DNA from: Kineosporia corallincola
GTDB lineage: Bacteria > Actinomycetota > Actinomycetes > Actinomycetales > Kineosporiaceae
Direction of reading: 5' to 3'
Length of the DNA stretch: 64,000 bases
Assembly (NCBI RefSeq): GCF_018499875.1
Contig: NZ_JAHBAY010000002.1
Location: forward strand, 588,886 to 652,885
The notes under the pieces are model-generated. The model did not search any database. It was not told the origin of the DNA and saw nothing but the letters and a program-made list of their open reading frames with translations. Of this stretch, positions 43,673 through 52,551 are shown in pieces. Numbering within the stretch: position 1 is the first letter of the stretch; each line of letters starts with the position of its first letter. Position numbers and translations under genes: made by a program.

Positions 43673-44206
43673 TCAGGCCGGTCGACACACGCCGTCGATC
43701 GCCAGCCTCAGCAACCGCTGCACGGCCTCCTCCCGGTCGGCGCGATGCTCGGTGGCCAGGGCGATTCCGGTCACCAGGTCGAGCAGGTCACCGATGGTCA
43801 CACCGGGCTGGAGGGACGCCCCGGCCCGGCTGACGAGCGGACGTCCGGCTTGCGCGAGCCGTCCGGTGGCACACAACGGCGTCGCGTTCTCCCGGGCCAG
43901 TGCCTCGGCCAGCCCACGGAACGTGCTGGTGGCGAACAGGACCGCCTCCAGCCAGCCGATCAGCGCCCGCACCGGATCCTCCACGGCCGCCGGCACCTCG
44001 GCCTGGGTCGCCAGGGCGTCCACCCGCTCGCGAAACACGGCCTCCAGCATCACCTGACGGGTCGGGAAGTGCCGCCGGGCGGTGCCGGAGCCGACGCCGG
44101 CGAGCCGGGCGATCTGTTCCATCGACGCGTCCGCGCCGTGCTCCGCGACCTGCTCCTCGGCGACGGCGAGGAGACGCTCGTAGTTGCGCCGGGCGTCCGT
44201 ACGCAT
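43673..44206 (-). CDS. TetR-family transcriptional regulator
   Basis: 177 residues. HTH: SMEQIARLAGVGSGTARRHF, then PTRQVMLEAVFRERV. The tail LLDLVTGIALATEHRADREE fits the SbtR-like C-terminal domain. Divergent from the NmrA gene at 44303, with two GC-rich inverted repeats between. Confidence 0.86.
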   Translation of the reverse strand: MRTDARRNYERLLAVAEEQVAEHGADASMEQIARLAGVGSGTARRHFPTRQVMLEAVFRERVDALATQAEVPAAVEDPVRALIGWLEAVLFATSTFRGLAEALARENATPLCATGRLAQAGRPLVSRAGASLQPGVTIGDLLDLVTGIALATEHRADREEAVQRLLRLAIDGVCRPA

Positions 44207-44230
44207 TTCTCGTTCATCTCCTGGCTAAAT

Positions 44231-44278
44231 GGCGGGGTCCGCCGTATTGTACCGAAAGCGAAGCGGCGGCCCCCGCCG
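44231..44278. promoter_or_regulatory. two GGCGG/CCGCC operator-like repeats
   Basis: GGCGG-GGT-CCGCC at 44231-44243 and CGGCGG-CCC-CCGCCG at 44264-44278, each followed by a T or TTT flank. Both lie between the divergent TetR and NmrA starts. Confidence 0.5.
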
Positions 44279-44302
44279 TTTCACTGACGGCAGGAGATCC
44301 TC

Positions 44303-45187
44303 ATGACCGGAACCATTCTCGTCACCGGCGCCACGGGACGGCAGGGAGGCGCCACCGCCCGGGCCCTGCTGGGCAGCGGGGTCCCGGTGCGTGCCCTGGT
44401 GCGTGATCCGGCGAAGGCCGCCGGCCTGGAGGAGCTGGGCGCCGAGCTGGTGCAGGGTGATCTGCTCGAGCCGGGCTCGCTCGCACCGGCCCTGCGCGGC
44501 GTCCGGGGCGTCTTCTCGGTGCAGATGCCCCCGATCCGCGACGGGCAGTTCCGGTTCGACGACGAGCTCACCCAGGCCACCAACCTGATCGGGGCGGCCC
44601 GCGCCGCCGGGGTGGCCCAGTTCGTCCAGACCACGGTGAGCGGGGCCGACCGCACGATCACCCGCCCGGAGTGGGCGGCCCAGCAGATCTACTACGACAC
44701 CAAGACGGCCATCGAGAACGCCGGGCGTGAGGCCGGTTTCGAGTACTGGAACCTGCTGCGACCGGGCACGTTCATGGACAACCTGCTGCCCTCGCAGGCC
44801 TACCTGATGCCGCGCGGCCTCGAGGGCGGCCTGGTCACGGTGATCCGCCCGCAGACGCGTCTTTCGCTCGTCGCGGTGCACGACATCGGCTCGGCCGCCG
44901 CCGCCTTCTTCCGCGAGCCGGAGCGGTTCCGGGGCGTGGAGCTGGAACTGGCCAGCGACTACCTGTCGATGGCGCAGATCGCCGCCACGGTCTCGCGGGT
45001 GCTCGGGGTGCCGCTCGGTGCGCCGGACCTGACCGAGCAGGAGGCCCTGGACGCCGGGATGCCGCCGTACGCCGCCATCCCGCACGCCATGCTGAACGAG
45101 GTCGGGCAGCCGGCCCGGCCGGAGTTCGCCCGCGAACTCGGTCTTCAGCTGACCTCTTTCGAGGAGTGGGCCCGCTCGGTCTTCTGA
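44303..45187 (+). CDS. NmrA-family NAD(P)-binding protein
   Basis: 294 residues. LVTGATGRQGGATARALLGS (GxxGxxG), ELVQGDLLEPGSL, GVAQFVQTTVSGADRT, EYWNLLRPGTFMDNLLPSQA and the C-terminal EEWARS match NmrA-like proteins (HSCARG type), which sense NADP(H) or act as reductases. It ends exactly where the convergent amidohydrolase gene ends (45187/45188), leaving no intergenic base. Confidence 0.87.
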   Translation: MTGTILVTGATGRQGGATARALLGSGVPVRALVRDPAKAAGLEELGAELVQGDLLEPGSLAPALRGVRGVFSVQMPPIRDGQFRFDDELTQATNLIGAARAAGVAQFVQTTVSGADRTITRPEWAAQQIYYDTKTAIENAGREAGFEYWNLLRPGTFMDNLLPSQAYLMPRGLEGGLVTVIRPQTRLSLVAVHDIGSAAAAFFREPERFRGVELELASDYLSMAQIAATVSRVLGVPLGAPDLTEQEALDAGMPPYAAIPHAMLNEVGQPARPEFARELGLQLTSFEEWARSVF

Positions 45188-46285
45188 TCAGGCCGGCACG
45201 CCGTTCTGGATCACGGCGACAACGGGGGACGCGTCGGCGAACGTCGCGGGGTCGGTCGGGTCGGCGTCGAGGAGGATCGCGTCGGCGCGGTAGCCGGGGG
45301 CGATCACGCCACCGGCCGCGTCGTTCAGGAGCTGGGCGCCGTTGCGGGTGGCGGCCAGGAGGGCTTCGGGGCCGGTGAGGCCGGCCCGGATCAGGGCGGC
45401 GATCTCGGTGAGGTTGGTGCCGTGCTGCTGCTGGGTTCCGAAGTCGCTGCCGAGGGCGATCGGGAGGCCTGCGTCCCGGGCCGCACGGACCGCCTGCGGG
45501 TGGGCGGTGACGGCGTCGGCGATGCGGGCCAGGGGGACTCCGGGCAGGGCGCCGGAGGCGATCCGGTCGTGCAGCCACTGGTAGATCGTGAGGGTCGGGA
45601 CGTAGGTGAGCCCGGCCTCGGCCGCCCGGCGGGCCTGGTCCTGCGTGAGGTACATGGCGTGCTCGAGACTGCCCGCACCGGCTTCGATCGCCCAGTCGAC
45701 CGACTCGCCGCCCCAGGTGTGGACCATCAGCCGGGCCCCGCCGGTCTCGGCCACCCGGGCTGCGGCGGCGAACTGTTCCCGGGTGAAATGGGATGCCAGG
45801 AGGGCATTCCCGCTCGTGGCGGCGCCGCCGGTCGCGATCAGCTTGATCCACTGGGCACCGTGGTCCAGGGAACGGCGCACGGCGTCGGTCAGTTGCGCGA
45901 CCGAGCCGGCCTGGTCCGGACCGATCAGGTTCACGCTGATCTGTACGCGTGGGCCGGGCAGCGGACCGTCGCGCAGGTCCCGGCCCGCGCCGCCGCCGTC
46001 GCGGATGCTCGTGACGCCGCCCTTCAGCGTGTTGAGAAGGGCGGCCGCAGTGAGCTCCCGACGGTCCGCCGGCGTGCGGTTCTCGCGGTCGGACTGATGG
46101 AAGTCGTTCCAGGTGATGTGCGTATGCACGTCGAAGACGCCGGGGAGGAGCCAGCGGCCGGCGCCGTCGATGATCGGGCCCTCGGGTTCGGGGTCGACGG
46201 TGAAGACACCGTCGGCGAACCCGACCGACTCCCTGGTGACAAACGTCCCCTCGTGGTTGAGAACCCGGGCACCGGTGATCCTCAT
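45188..46285 (-). CDS. amidohydrolase (imidazolonepropionase-like)
   Basis: 365 residues from the ATG at 46285, overlapping the ABC ATPase stop (ATGA). Metal-dependent amidohydrolase barrel: GVFDVHTHITW (HxH), WIKLIATGG (bridging Lys), ARLMVHTWGG and GSLEHAMY (His ligands), and IALGSDFGTQ (Asp). The C-terminus has GVIAPGYRADAILLDADP. Such enzymes hydrolyse amides, lactams or cyclic ureas, and in this operon it should act on the imported compound. Last gene of the importer operon. Confidence 0.9.
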   Translation of the reverse strand: MRITGARVLNHEGTFVTRESVGFADGVFTVDPEPEGPIIDGAGRWLLPGVFDVHTHITWNDFHQSDRENRTPADRRELTAAALLNTLKGGVTSIRDGGGAGRDLRDGPLPGPRVQISVNLIGPDQAGSVAQLTDAVRRSLDHGAQWIKLIATGGAATSGNALLASHFTREQFAAAARVAETGGARLMVHTWGGESVDWAIEAGAGSLEHAMYLTQDQARRAAEAGLTYVPTLTIYQWLHDRIASGALPGVPLARIADAVTAHPQAVRAARDAGLPIALGSDFGTQQQHGTNLTEIAALIRAGLTGPEALLAATRNGAQLLNDAAGGVIAPGYRADAILLDADPTDPATFADASPVVAVIQNGVPA

Positions 46286-47055
46286 GAATCCTGACCCCTC
46301 GTGTAGGTGGGGAGGCGGGGCACCGCGTCGAGCAGGCGGCGCGTGTAGGCGTGCTTCGGCTCGGCGAGAACCTCCGCCACCGGCCCGTTCTCGACGACCT
46401 GACCGTCCTGGAGCACGAGCACCCGGTCGCACAGGAACCGGACCAGCGCCAGATCGTGGGAGATGATCAGGAATCCCATACCCTGCTCGTCGCGCAGCGA
46501 CGCGAAAAGCCGCAGGATGGAAGCCTGTACAGAGACATCCAGAGCCGACGTCGGCTCGTCGGCGATGATCAGGCGCGGCCGCAGCACCGTCGCCCGCGCG
46601 ATCGCGGCCCGCTGCCGCTGCCCGCCCGAAAGCCGCCCGGGCCGTACCCGCGCGAGCTCCTCGGTGAGCGCCACTTCCGAAAGCGCCTGGCGCACATGCT
46701 CGTCGATCAGGTTCCGGGGAGCCAGGTCGTGCACACGGACCAGCTCGCGCAGCGTGTTCCAGGCGCTCAGACGCGGGTTGAGCGAGAGGTAAGGGTCCTG
46801 GAAGACCATCTGGACACTGCGGCGCTCGGCCAGCGAACGGCGTTGTGTCAGGGGATTTCCGCCGAGCTCGATCCGCCCGTCGTCGGGCGTGAGGAAACCG
46901 GCGACCGCGCGGCCGATCGTGGTCTTGCCGGACCCGGATTCCCCCACCAGCCCGACGATCTCGCCGGGCGCGACGCTCAGGTCGACGTCCCGCACCACGA
47001 TCCGGTCGCCGTAGGCGACGCGCAGGCCGGTGACCTCCAGCAGCGGGGCGCTCAT
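46282..47055 (-). CDS. peptide-type ABC transporter ATPase (DppF-like)
   Basis: 257 residues. Walker [19 protein letters not shown]-loop MVFQDPYLSLNPRLSAWNTL, signature [14 protein letters not shown], Walker B RLIIADEPTSALDVSVQASI and the C-terminal EPKHAYTRRLLDAVPRLP of oligopeptide-type ATPases. One of two ATPases of the importer; ATGA overlaps on both sides. Confidence 0.94.
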   Translation of the reverse strand: MSAPLLEVTGLRVAYGDRIVVRDVDLSVAPGEIVGLVGESGSGKTTIGRAVAGFLTPDDGRIELGGNPLTQRRSLAERRSVQMVFQDPYLSLNPRLSAWNTLRELVRVHDLAPRNLIDEHVRQALSEVALTEELARVRPGRLSGGQRQRAAIARATVLRPRLIIADEPTSALDVSVQASILRLFASLRDEQGMGFLIISHDLALVRFLCDRVLVLQDGQVVENGPVAEVLAEPKHAYTRRLLDAVPRLPTYTRGQDS

Positions 47056-47831
47056 GCGCGGGCCTCCGGGACGGACAGCTCGACGACCGAGTCGAGAAGC
47101 TCACGGGTGTAGGCATGTTCGGGATGCGTCAGGACCTGCTCGGTGGTCCCGCGCTCGACGATCCGGCCGTGCCGCATGACCACCAGCCGGCTGCTGACCC
47201 GGGCGACGACGGCGAGGTCGTGACTCACGAAGAGCAGGCCGACGTGGCGGGTGGTACGCAGATCCTCGAGCAGGGCCAGGATCTCGGCCTGCACGGTGAC
47301 GTCGAGCGCGGTGGTCGGCTCGTCGCAGAGCAGGAACTCGGGCTCCGCGGCGAGGGCCCGGGCGATCACGACCCGCTGGCGCTGCCCTCCGGAGAGCTCG
47401 TGCGGGTGGTGGCGGTAGCGGCCTGCCTGGATCTGCACGCGTTCGAGCAGGTCGAGGGCCTCTTGACGGGCGGTGACGCGGTCCCGGCCGATGACGTGAC
47501 GGCGGACCTCGGCGATCTGGTCCCCCACGCGCATCAGCGGGTCGAGGGCGGTGGCCGGGTCCTGGAGGACCAGGCCGAGACGATGCCCGCGCTCCTTGCG
47601 TCCTCCGTTGTGCGGCAGCACTTTCCCGTCCAGGGTGATCTGCCCGGCGGTCGCCTTCACCCCGGCGGGCAGCAGCGCCATGATCGCCTTGAGGATCATG
47701 CTCTTGCCGGAGCCGGACTCCCCCACGACCCCGACGGCCTGGCCGCGTTCGAGGGTGAGGTCGATGTCCTCGACGATGATGCGGGGGCCGGCGGCGACGC
47801 TCAGCCCGCTCACGCTCAGTGCGTTCGTCAT
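47052..47831 (-). CDS. peptide-type ABC transporter ATPase (DppD-like)
   Basis: 259 residues from the ATG at 47831; the longer frame is a shadow of the permease gene. Walker [21 protein letters not shown] (Met instead of Thr after GKS is typical of DppD), signature [14 protein letters not shown], Walker [21 protein letters not shown], and [13 protein letters not shown]. Partner of the DppF-like ATPase. Confidence 0.94.
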   Translation of the reverse strand: MTNALSVSGLSVAAGPRIIVEDIDLTLERGQAVGVVGESGSGKSMILKAIMALLPAGVKATAGQITLDGKVLPHNGGRKERGHRLGLVLQDPATALDPLMRVGDQIAEVRRHVIGRDRVTARQEALDLLERVQIQAGRYRHHPHELSGGQRQRVVIARALAAEPEFLLCDEPTTALDVTVQAEILALLEDLRTTRHVGLLFVSHDLAVVARVSSRLVVMRHGRIVERGTTEQVLTHPEHAYTRELLDSVVELSVPEARA

Positions 47832-48625
47832 TCCTTCTCCCGGTAGGCGTCGGCGAGCCCGTCGGCCAGCAGCGAGAACCCGATCCCGGCGACGAGCACG
47901 GCCAGGCCAGGGAACACGGCGATCCACCACTGCACAGTGACGAATGTCTGGCCGTCCGAGATCATGGTGCCCCAGTCCGGGGTCGGCGGCTGGATGCCCA
48001 GGCCCAGGTAGCTGAGGGTCACGATGGCCAGGACCACGAACACGATGTCCGTGACGGCCAGGACGATCAGCTGCGGCACCGCGTTGGGCAGGATGTGGCG
48101 GAAGATCACCCGGCGCCGGCTCAGTCCGCCGCCGCGGGCGGCGGCGACCCAGTTCTCCCCCGCGAAACCCCGGGTCACGTTGCGCACCACCCGGGCGTAG
48201 TTGACCCAGGCGACGACGGCGAGCGCGAGGTAGATCGAGCCCTCACCGGCGCCGAGGGCGGCGACCAGGGCCAGGACGATGACGTAGAACGGGAACGCCA
48301 TCACGGTGTCGATGACGAAACGCACGATCTGGTCGAGGATCCCGCCGAAGTAGCCGGCGACCAGGCCGAGCAGGGTGCCGAGGGCCAGGGGGGTGATGAC
48401 CGCGAGGACGCCGACGCGCAGGTCGGTGCGGGCGGCGTAGACGACGCGGGCCCAGACGTCGCGGCCGAGCTGGTCGGTGCCGAACGGGTGGGACCAGCTG
48501 GGCGCTTTGAGTCCGTCGGTGAGGCTGAGGGCGGTGGGGTCGTGCCAGGTGACGAGGGGTGCGGCGACGGCGAGGAGCACCATCGCCCCGACGACGGTGA
48601 CGCCGGCGGTCAGGGTGCGGTTCAC
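47828..48625 (-). CDS. peptide-type ABC transporter permease (DppC-like)
   Basis: 265 residues with an N-terminal anchor helix, then HPFGTDQLGRDVWARVVYAA and the EAA loop VAAARGGGLSRRRVIFRHIL, P. Five further helices. The coupling helix and the PFGTDxxGRD motif are diagnostic for DppC/OppC. Overlaps the DppB-like permease and the ATPase by 4 bases each. Confidence 0.93.
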   Translation of the reverse strand: MNRTLTAGVTVVGAMVLLAVAAPLVTWHDPTALSLTDGLKAPSWSHPFGTDQLGRDVWARVVYAARTDLRVGVLAVITPLALGTLLGLVAGYFGGILDQIVRFVIDTVMAFPFYVIVLALVAALGAGEGSIYLALAVVAWVNYARVVRNVTRGFAGENWVAAARGGGLSRRRVIFRHILPNAVPQLIVLAVTDIVFVVLAIVTLSYLGLGIQPPTPDWGTMISDGQTFVTVQWWIAVFPGLAVLVAGIGFSLLADGLADAYREKE

Positions 48626-49638
48626 AGGGCGGCCCCGCGGCGGTTCTGGCGGGGGTCGAGCAGGCGGACGGCGAGGTCGGTGAGCAGGTTGACGATCACG
48701 ACGAGGACCGCGGTGTAGATGACGATCCCGGTGATGGTGGTGGAGTCGCGGTTGGTGATCGAGCGGAACATCAGGTCTCCCACGCCGGGGATGGTGAACA
48801 CCGACTCCACGACGAACGTGCCGCCGATGAGGTAGGCGAGGTTGGTGCCCAGCAGGGTCAGGGCGGGCAGGGCGGCGTTGGGCACCAGGTGGCGGGCGAT
48901 GATCCGGGCCGGGCTCAGGCCGGTGGCGCGGGCGGCCACGACGAAGTCGGCGTTGATCACCTCGAGCAGTTGCGCGCGCAGGCTGCGGGCCAGCAGGGGC
49001 ACGATCCCGACGGCGGCGGTGACGGCGGGCAGGACCAGGGAGCGCAGCCGTTCGCCGGGTCCGGTGCCGAGGCCGGCGACCGGGAACCAGTGCAGGTGCA
49101 CCGAGAACGCGAGGATCAGCAGCAGGCCGAGCCAGAACGCGGGCACGGCGATGCCGGCGCTCAGGACGATGCGCAGGAGGTGGTCGGGCCAGCGGTTCTG
49201 GTGGGTCGCGGCGATGACGGCCAGGACGGTGGCGGCGACGACGGCGATGACCAGGGCCAGGGCGACGATGGAGAGGGTCGCGCCGGCCCGGGCGGTAACG
49301 GCCGAGCGCACGGATTCACCGTTGATCAGGGACGGGCCGACGTCGCCGTGGGTGATCAGGTTGCCCAGGAGCCGGGCCAGCTGCCGCCACCAGGGCTGGT
49401 CGAGACCGAGCTGGGCGGCGAGTTGCTGCTTGGTCTGCTCGGTGGCGTGGCTGCCCAGCTGTGCCGAGAGCGCGTCGCCGGGCATCGCCCGGGAGAGGCC
49501 GAAGGACAGCAGGATCACAGCCAGGGTGACGGCGGCGGCGTAGGCGATCAGGCCCACGGCGGAGCGGGCCCAGGCGCGCAGGGGCGCCGGCCGCGAGGTG
49601 CGGCCGGCGTCCTGCGGGTTACTTGGCGATCCAGGCAT
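48622..49638 (-). CDS. peptide-type ABC transporter permease (DppB-like)
   Basis: 338 residues. Helix 1 ends SFGLSRAMPGDALSAQLGSH, then LGLDQPWWRQLARLLGNLIT, HGDVGPSL and the EAA loop VVAARATGLSPARIIARHLV with PNA, as in DppB/OppB. The first 20 bases of the reading frame overlap the 3' end of the binding-protein gene, unusual in length among the 4-base overlaps of this operon. Confidence 0.92.
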   Translation of the reverse strand: MPGSPSNPQDAGRTSRPAPLRAWARSAVGLIAYAAAVTLAVILLSFGLSRAMPGDALSAQLGSHATEQTKQQLAAQLGLDQPWWRQLARLLGNLITHGDVGPSLINGESVRSAVTARAGATLSIVALALVIAVVAATVLAVIAATHQNRWPDHLLRIVLSAGIAVPAFWLGLLLILAFSVHLHWFPVAGLGTGPGERLRSLVLPAVTAAVGIVPLLARSLRAQLLEVINADFVVAARATGLSPARIIARHLVPNAALPALTLLGTNLAYLIGGTFVVESVFTIPGVGDLMFRSITNRDSTTITGIVIYTAVLVVIVNLLTDLAVRLLDPRQNRRGAAL

Positions 49639-51193
49639 CTTGCAGCTGGACGGTGCCGTTGGGGATGAGTTCCAGGCCGTGCACGTTCGCCTGGGTCGCG
49701 GCGATGCTGGCGGCGTAGTCGAGGGAGAGGGTCGGGGAGTCCTGGGAGACGAGGTCCTGGATCTTCTCGTAGACGCCCTTGCGCTCGTCGCCGTCCGGGG
49801 TCTCGCGGCCCTGCGCGGCGAGCTTGTCGACCTCGGCGTTCTGGTAGCCGGTGTGGAAGGAGTCGCTGACGCCGTTCGAGTCGACCTGCCAGTAGGTGAT
49901 GTTGTCCGGGTCCCCGGTGTCGGCGATCACGGTGGTGAGGGCGAACTCGTAGTCCTTGGCCGGGAACGTGGTCCAGAAGGTGGCGCTGTCCTGCTGCTTG
50001 ATCTCGACGGTGAGGCCGATCTGCTTCAGGGCGTCCTGGATGATCTGGGCCTGCTGGCCGCGGGTCTGGGAGCCGGACTCGACGAGCAGGGTGACGGTGG
50101 TGCCGGCGGCCCCGGCCTTCTCGAGGTCGGCCTTGGCGGCGGCGACGTCGTACTTGAGGACGTCGGCGTTCTGGTCGGAGTAGCGGACGTTCGCGGGGAT
50201 GTAGGTGGTGCCCGTGGTGCCGGTGCCGAACGTGGTGGTGGCGGTGAGGGACGCGCGGTCGACGGCCTGTGCGACGGCGCGGCGCAGGTCGCGGTCGGCG
50301 AACGGGCCGGTGGAGGTGTTGAAGAACACCTCGTCCTGGTTGAAGCTGCCGACGGTGTCGACGCTCAGGGCGGTGTTGGCCTTGAGGGCGGCGACGTTGG
50401 CGGGCGGGACGTCGGTGATCACGTCGACCTGCTGGCCCTGCAACTGCTGAACGAGCGAGTTGTCGTCGCTGACCGTGGTGTAGGTGACACTGTTGAGGTA
50501 GGGCTTGCCGGTCTGCCAGTAGTTGTCGTTCTTCACCAGCTCGAAGGAGCTGCCGTTCTTGTCCCAGGTGCCGACCTTGAACGGGCCGGTGCCGACCGGG
50601 TCGGCGAAGAACTCGGTGGCGCTCTTGCCGTCCAGGTCGTCGGGCACGATGCTGCTGGCGAACGTGGCGAGCTCGGTGGCCAGCGGGGTGTAGGCCGTCT
50701 TGAGGGTGATCTCGACGGTGGTGTCGTTCACCGCCTTGACGGTCTTGATCGGGGCGCTGAGGGGCAGCGCCCCACCGACCTTGAGGTGCCGCTCGATGGA
50801 GTAGACGACGTCCTTGGCGGTCAGAGCGTCGCCGTTGGAGAACTTCACGCCGTCGCGCAGGGTGAAGGTCCAGGTGAGACCGTCACTGCTGGTCTCCCAC
50901 TCGGTCGCCAGGGAGGGCTGGAGCTGGCCGTCGCCGTCCTGGGTGACGAGGGTGTCGAAGATCTTGTCCAGCGTGTAGGCGTTGTTGCTGGTCAGAGTCT
51001 CGGCGACGGGGTCGAGGTCACTGACGTTCTGACCGGTGCGCGCAATGGTTAGGTCGCCACCGGCGACCGGTTGACCGGCGTCGGACGACGCGGCGGTGCC
51101 GGTGGAACCGGAGCCGCTGCTGCAACCGGTCAGGGCCAGGGCCATCGCCGCGACAGCGGCGGCTCCGAGGGTGGCGGGGCGACGTATACGCAT
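49619..51193 (-). CDS. extracellular solute-binding lipoprotein, family 5 (peptide/nickel type)
   Basis: 524 residues with a lipoprotein signal peptide (AAAVAAMALALTGCSSGSGS; lipobox LTGC). SBP_bac_5 blocks: NAYTLDKIFDTLVTQDGDGQ, LQPSLATEWETSSDGLTWTF, LRDGVKFSNGDALTAKDVVY and PVGTGPFKV. It captures the substrate for the importer. First gene of the five-transport-gene operon. The 227-base divergent promoter region separates it from the aminotransferase. Confidence 0.94.
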   Translation of the reverse strand: MRIRRPATLGAAAVAAMALALTGCSSGSGSTGTAASSDAGQPVAGGDLTIARTGQNVSDLDPVAETLTSNNAYTLDKIFDTLVTQDGDGQLQPSLATEWETSSDGLTWTFTLRDGVKFSNGDALTAKDVVYSIERHLKVGGALPLSAPIKTVKAVNDTTVEITLKTAYTPLATELATFASSIVPDDLDGKSATEFFADPVGTGPFKVGTWDKNGSSFELVKNDNYWQTGKPYLNSVTYTTVSDDNSLVQQLQGQQVDVITDVPPANVAALKANTALSVDTVGSFNQDEVFFNTSTGPFADRDLRRAVAQAVDRASLTATTTFGTGTTGTTYIPANVRYSDQNADVLKYDVAAAKADLEKAGAAGTTVTLLVESGSQTRGQQAQIIQDALKQIGLTVEIKQQDSATFWTTFPAKDYEFALTTVIADTGDPDNITYWQVDSNGVSDSFHTGYQNAEVDKLAAQGRETPDGDERKGVYEKIQDLVSQDSPTLSLDYAASIAATQANVHGLELIPNGTVQLQDAWIAK

Positions 51194-51420
51194 TGCCGAC
51201 TTTTCCGATCGTCTATGTAGGGAATGTCACAGTGTCTCTCCCGTCCGCATAGGTCAGGGGAAAACCACTGCTTCACAGGAAATCTGAAGGCTGAGCACTG
51301 TAGCGAGGGCCAAGTGCTGCTGGTGTGCACCTCGTAGCTCCAGCGCTACGGGAGAGCGAGCATACATCTGACGTATCCATGTGTGTACATTAATTTTTCG
51401 AGCCGATCCACTGAGGAGCC
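51194..51420. promoter_or_regulatory. divergent promoter region of the catabolic locus
   Basis: 227 bases between the binding-protein and aminotransferase starts. It contains CGTAGC / GCTACG arms 6 bases apart at 51333-51350 and an AT-richer stretch with a TGTACA at 51384-51389. Either could be a GntR or activator site. No site can be assigned firmly. Confidence 0.5.
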
Positions 51421-52551
51421 GTGAACCACGTGAGCAGCACGAGCAGCACCAACCCCGGCTGGGTGTGGGGGCAGGTCCCCGCGTACACCGCGACTGCCTA
51501 CGCCCGCCTGGCCCAGCGCTTCGGCGCGGTGATCGGGGCCGATCCGGCCACGACCGACACCCTGCTCGTGCCCGGTGAGGCGATCGTGGCCCTGGAAGCC
51601 GTCGCCCGCGAGGCCGGGGCCACCGGTGCCCGGGTGCTGAACGTCGCCACCAGCCAGTACGGCCGCCTCTTCGGGGAGTGGATGCAGGAGGAGGGCGCGG
51701 ACGTCACCACGATCGCGCCGCCGGTGGCCGGGACCGCCGTCTCCCTCGCGCAGGTCGTCGAGGAGCTCGAGACCGGTTACGACGTGATCAGTTTCGTGCA
51801 CGGCGAAGCCGCGACCGGGATCGTCAACCCGATCGCCGGGATCGCCGGGCACGCCCGGCGCCTGGGCGTGGTCAGCATCGTCGACGCGGTCGCCTCCGTG
51901 GGTGGCGAACCCCTCACCGCCTCCTCGGCGGACGTCATCGTCCTGGGCCCGCAGAAGGCGCTCGCCGGACCGGCCGGGATCGCCGCCGTCACCGTGAGCG
52001 AGGCCGGCTGGAAGGCCCTGGCCCGGACGCCGCGGCGACTGGCGTCGTTGTCGTCGGTCTCGCTGCTCGACATCCGCCGGGACTGGCTCGATGCCGGCCA
52101 GGTCGCGATCCCGGGAACCCCCGCGCCGCACGAACTCTGGGCCCTGGACGCGGCCCTGACGGCGGTCGAGGCCGAGGGCCCGGACGCCGTCGTGGCCCGG
52201 CACCGTCTCGCCGCGGCGGCGTCTCGCGCCGGGCTGCTGGGGCTGGGGGTGCGGCCGTGGGCGGACGATCCCGCGCAGGCCTCGGGTCTGGTGACCGCGG
52301 CCCGGCTGCCCGAGGCCGTGGACCGGGACGCCGTCGTCGCCCTGGCCCGTGAGCGCTTCGGCGTCGAGCTGACCGTGGCACCGGGCGGGGCCGCGCCGCA
52401 GCTGGTCAAGATCCGTCACACCGGGCGGACGGCGTCCTTCGAGACCGTCGTGGCCGGCCTCGGCGCCCTGGCCGGAGCGCTCAGCGCCCTCGGGCACCCG
52501 GTCGACACCGGTGCCGGCCTGGCGGCCGCGACGGAGGTCTACACAGCATGA
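51421..52551 (+). CDS. class V aminotransferase-like PLP enzyme
   Basis: 376 residues from a GTG at 51421 or 51430. Fold-type I features of the alanine-glyoxylate aminotransferase group: VISFVHGEAATGIVNPIAGI, VSIVDAVASVGGEPLTASSA (PLP Asp) and VIVLGPQKALAGPAGIAAV with the PLP-binding Lys. Overlaps the LLM monooxygenase by ATGA. It may transaminate or lyse an amino product of the imported compound. The substrate is unknown. Confidence 0.85.
   Translation: MNHVSSTSSTNPGWVWGQVPAYTATAYARLAQRFGAVIGADPATTDTLLVPGEAIVALEAVAREAGATGARVLNVATSQYGRLFGEWMQEEGADVTTIAPPVAGTAVSLAQVVEELETGYDVISFVHGEAATGIVNPIAGIAGHARRLGVVSIVDAVASVGGEPLTASSADVIVLGPQKALAGPAGIAAVTVSEAGWKALARTPRRLASLSSVSLLDIRRDWLDAGQVAIPGTPAPHELWALDAALTAVEAEGPDAVVARHRLAAAASRAGLLGLGVRPWADDPAQASGLVTAARLPEAVDRDAVVALARERFGVELTVAPGGAAPQLVKIRHTGRTASFETVVAGLGALAGALSALGHPVDTGAGLAAATEVYTA

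Noticed and set aside
42114..44057. 647-codon plus-strand frame over the exporter and TetR genes
   Set aside because: Low-complexity Gly/Arg/Asp-rich product with no motif; the minus-strand YeiH and TetR proteins explain the coding signal.
49598..51052. 484-codon plus-strand frame
   Set aside because: Antisense of the solute-binding lipoprotein; glycine/valine-rich product without any family pattern.
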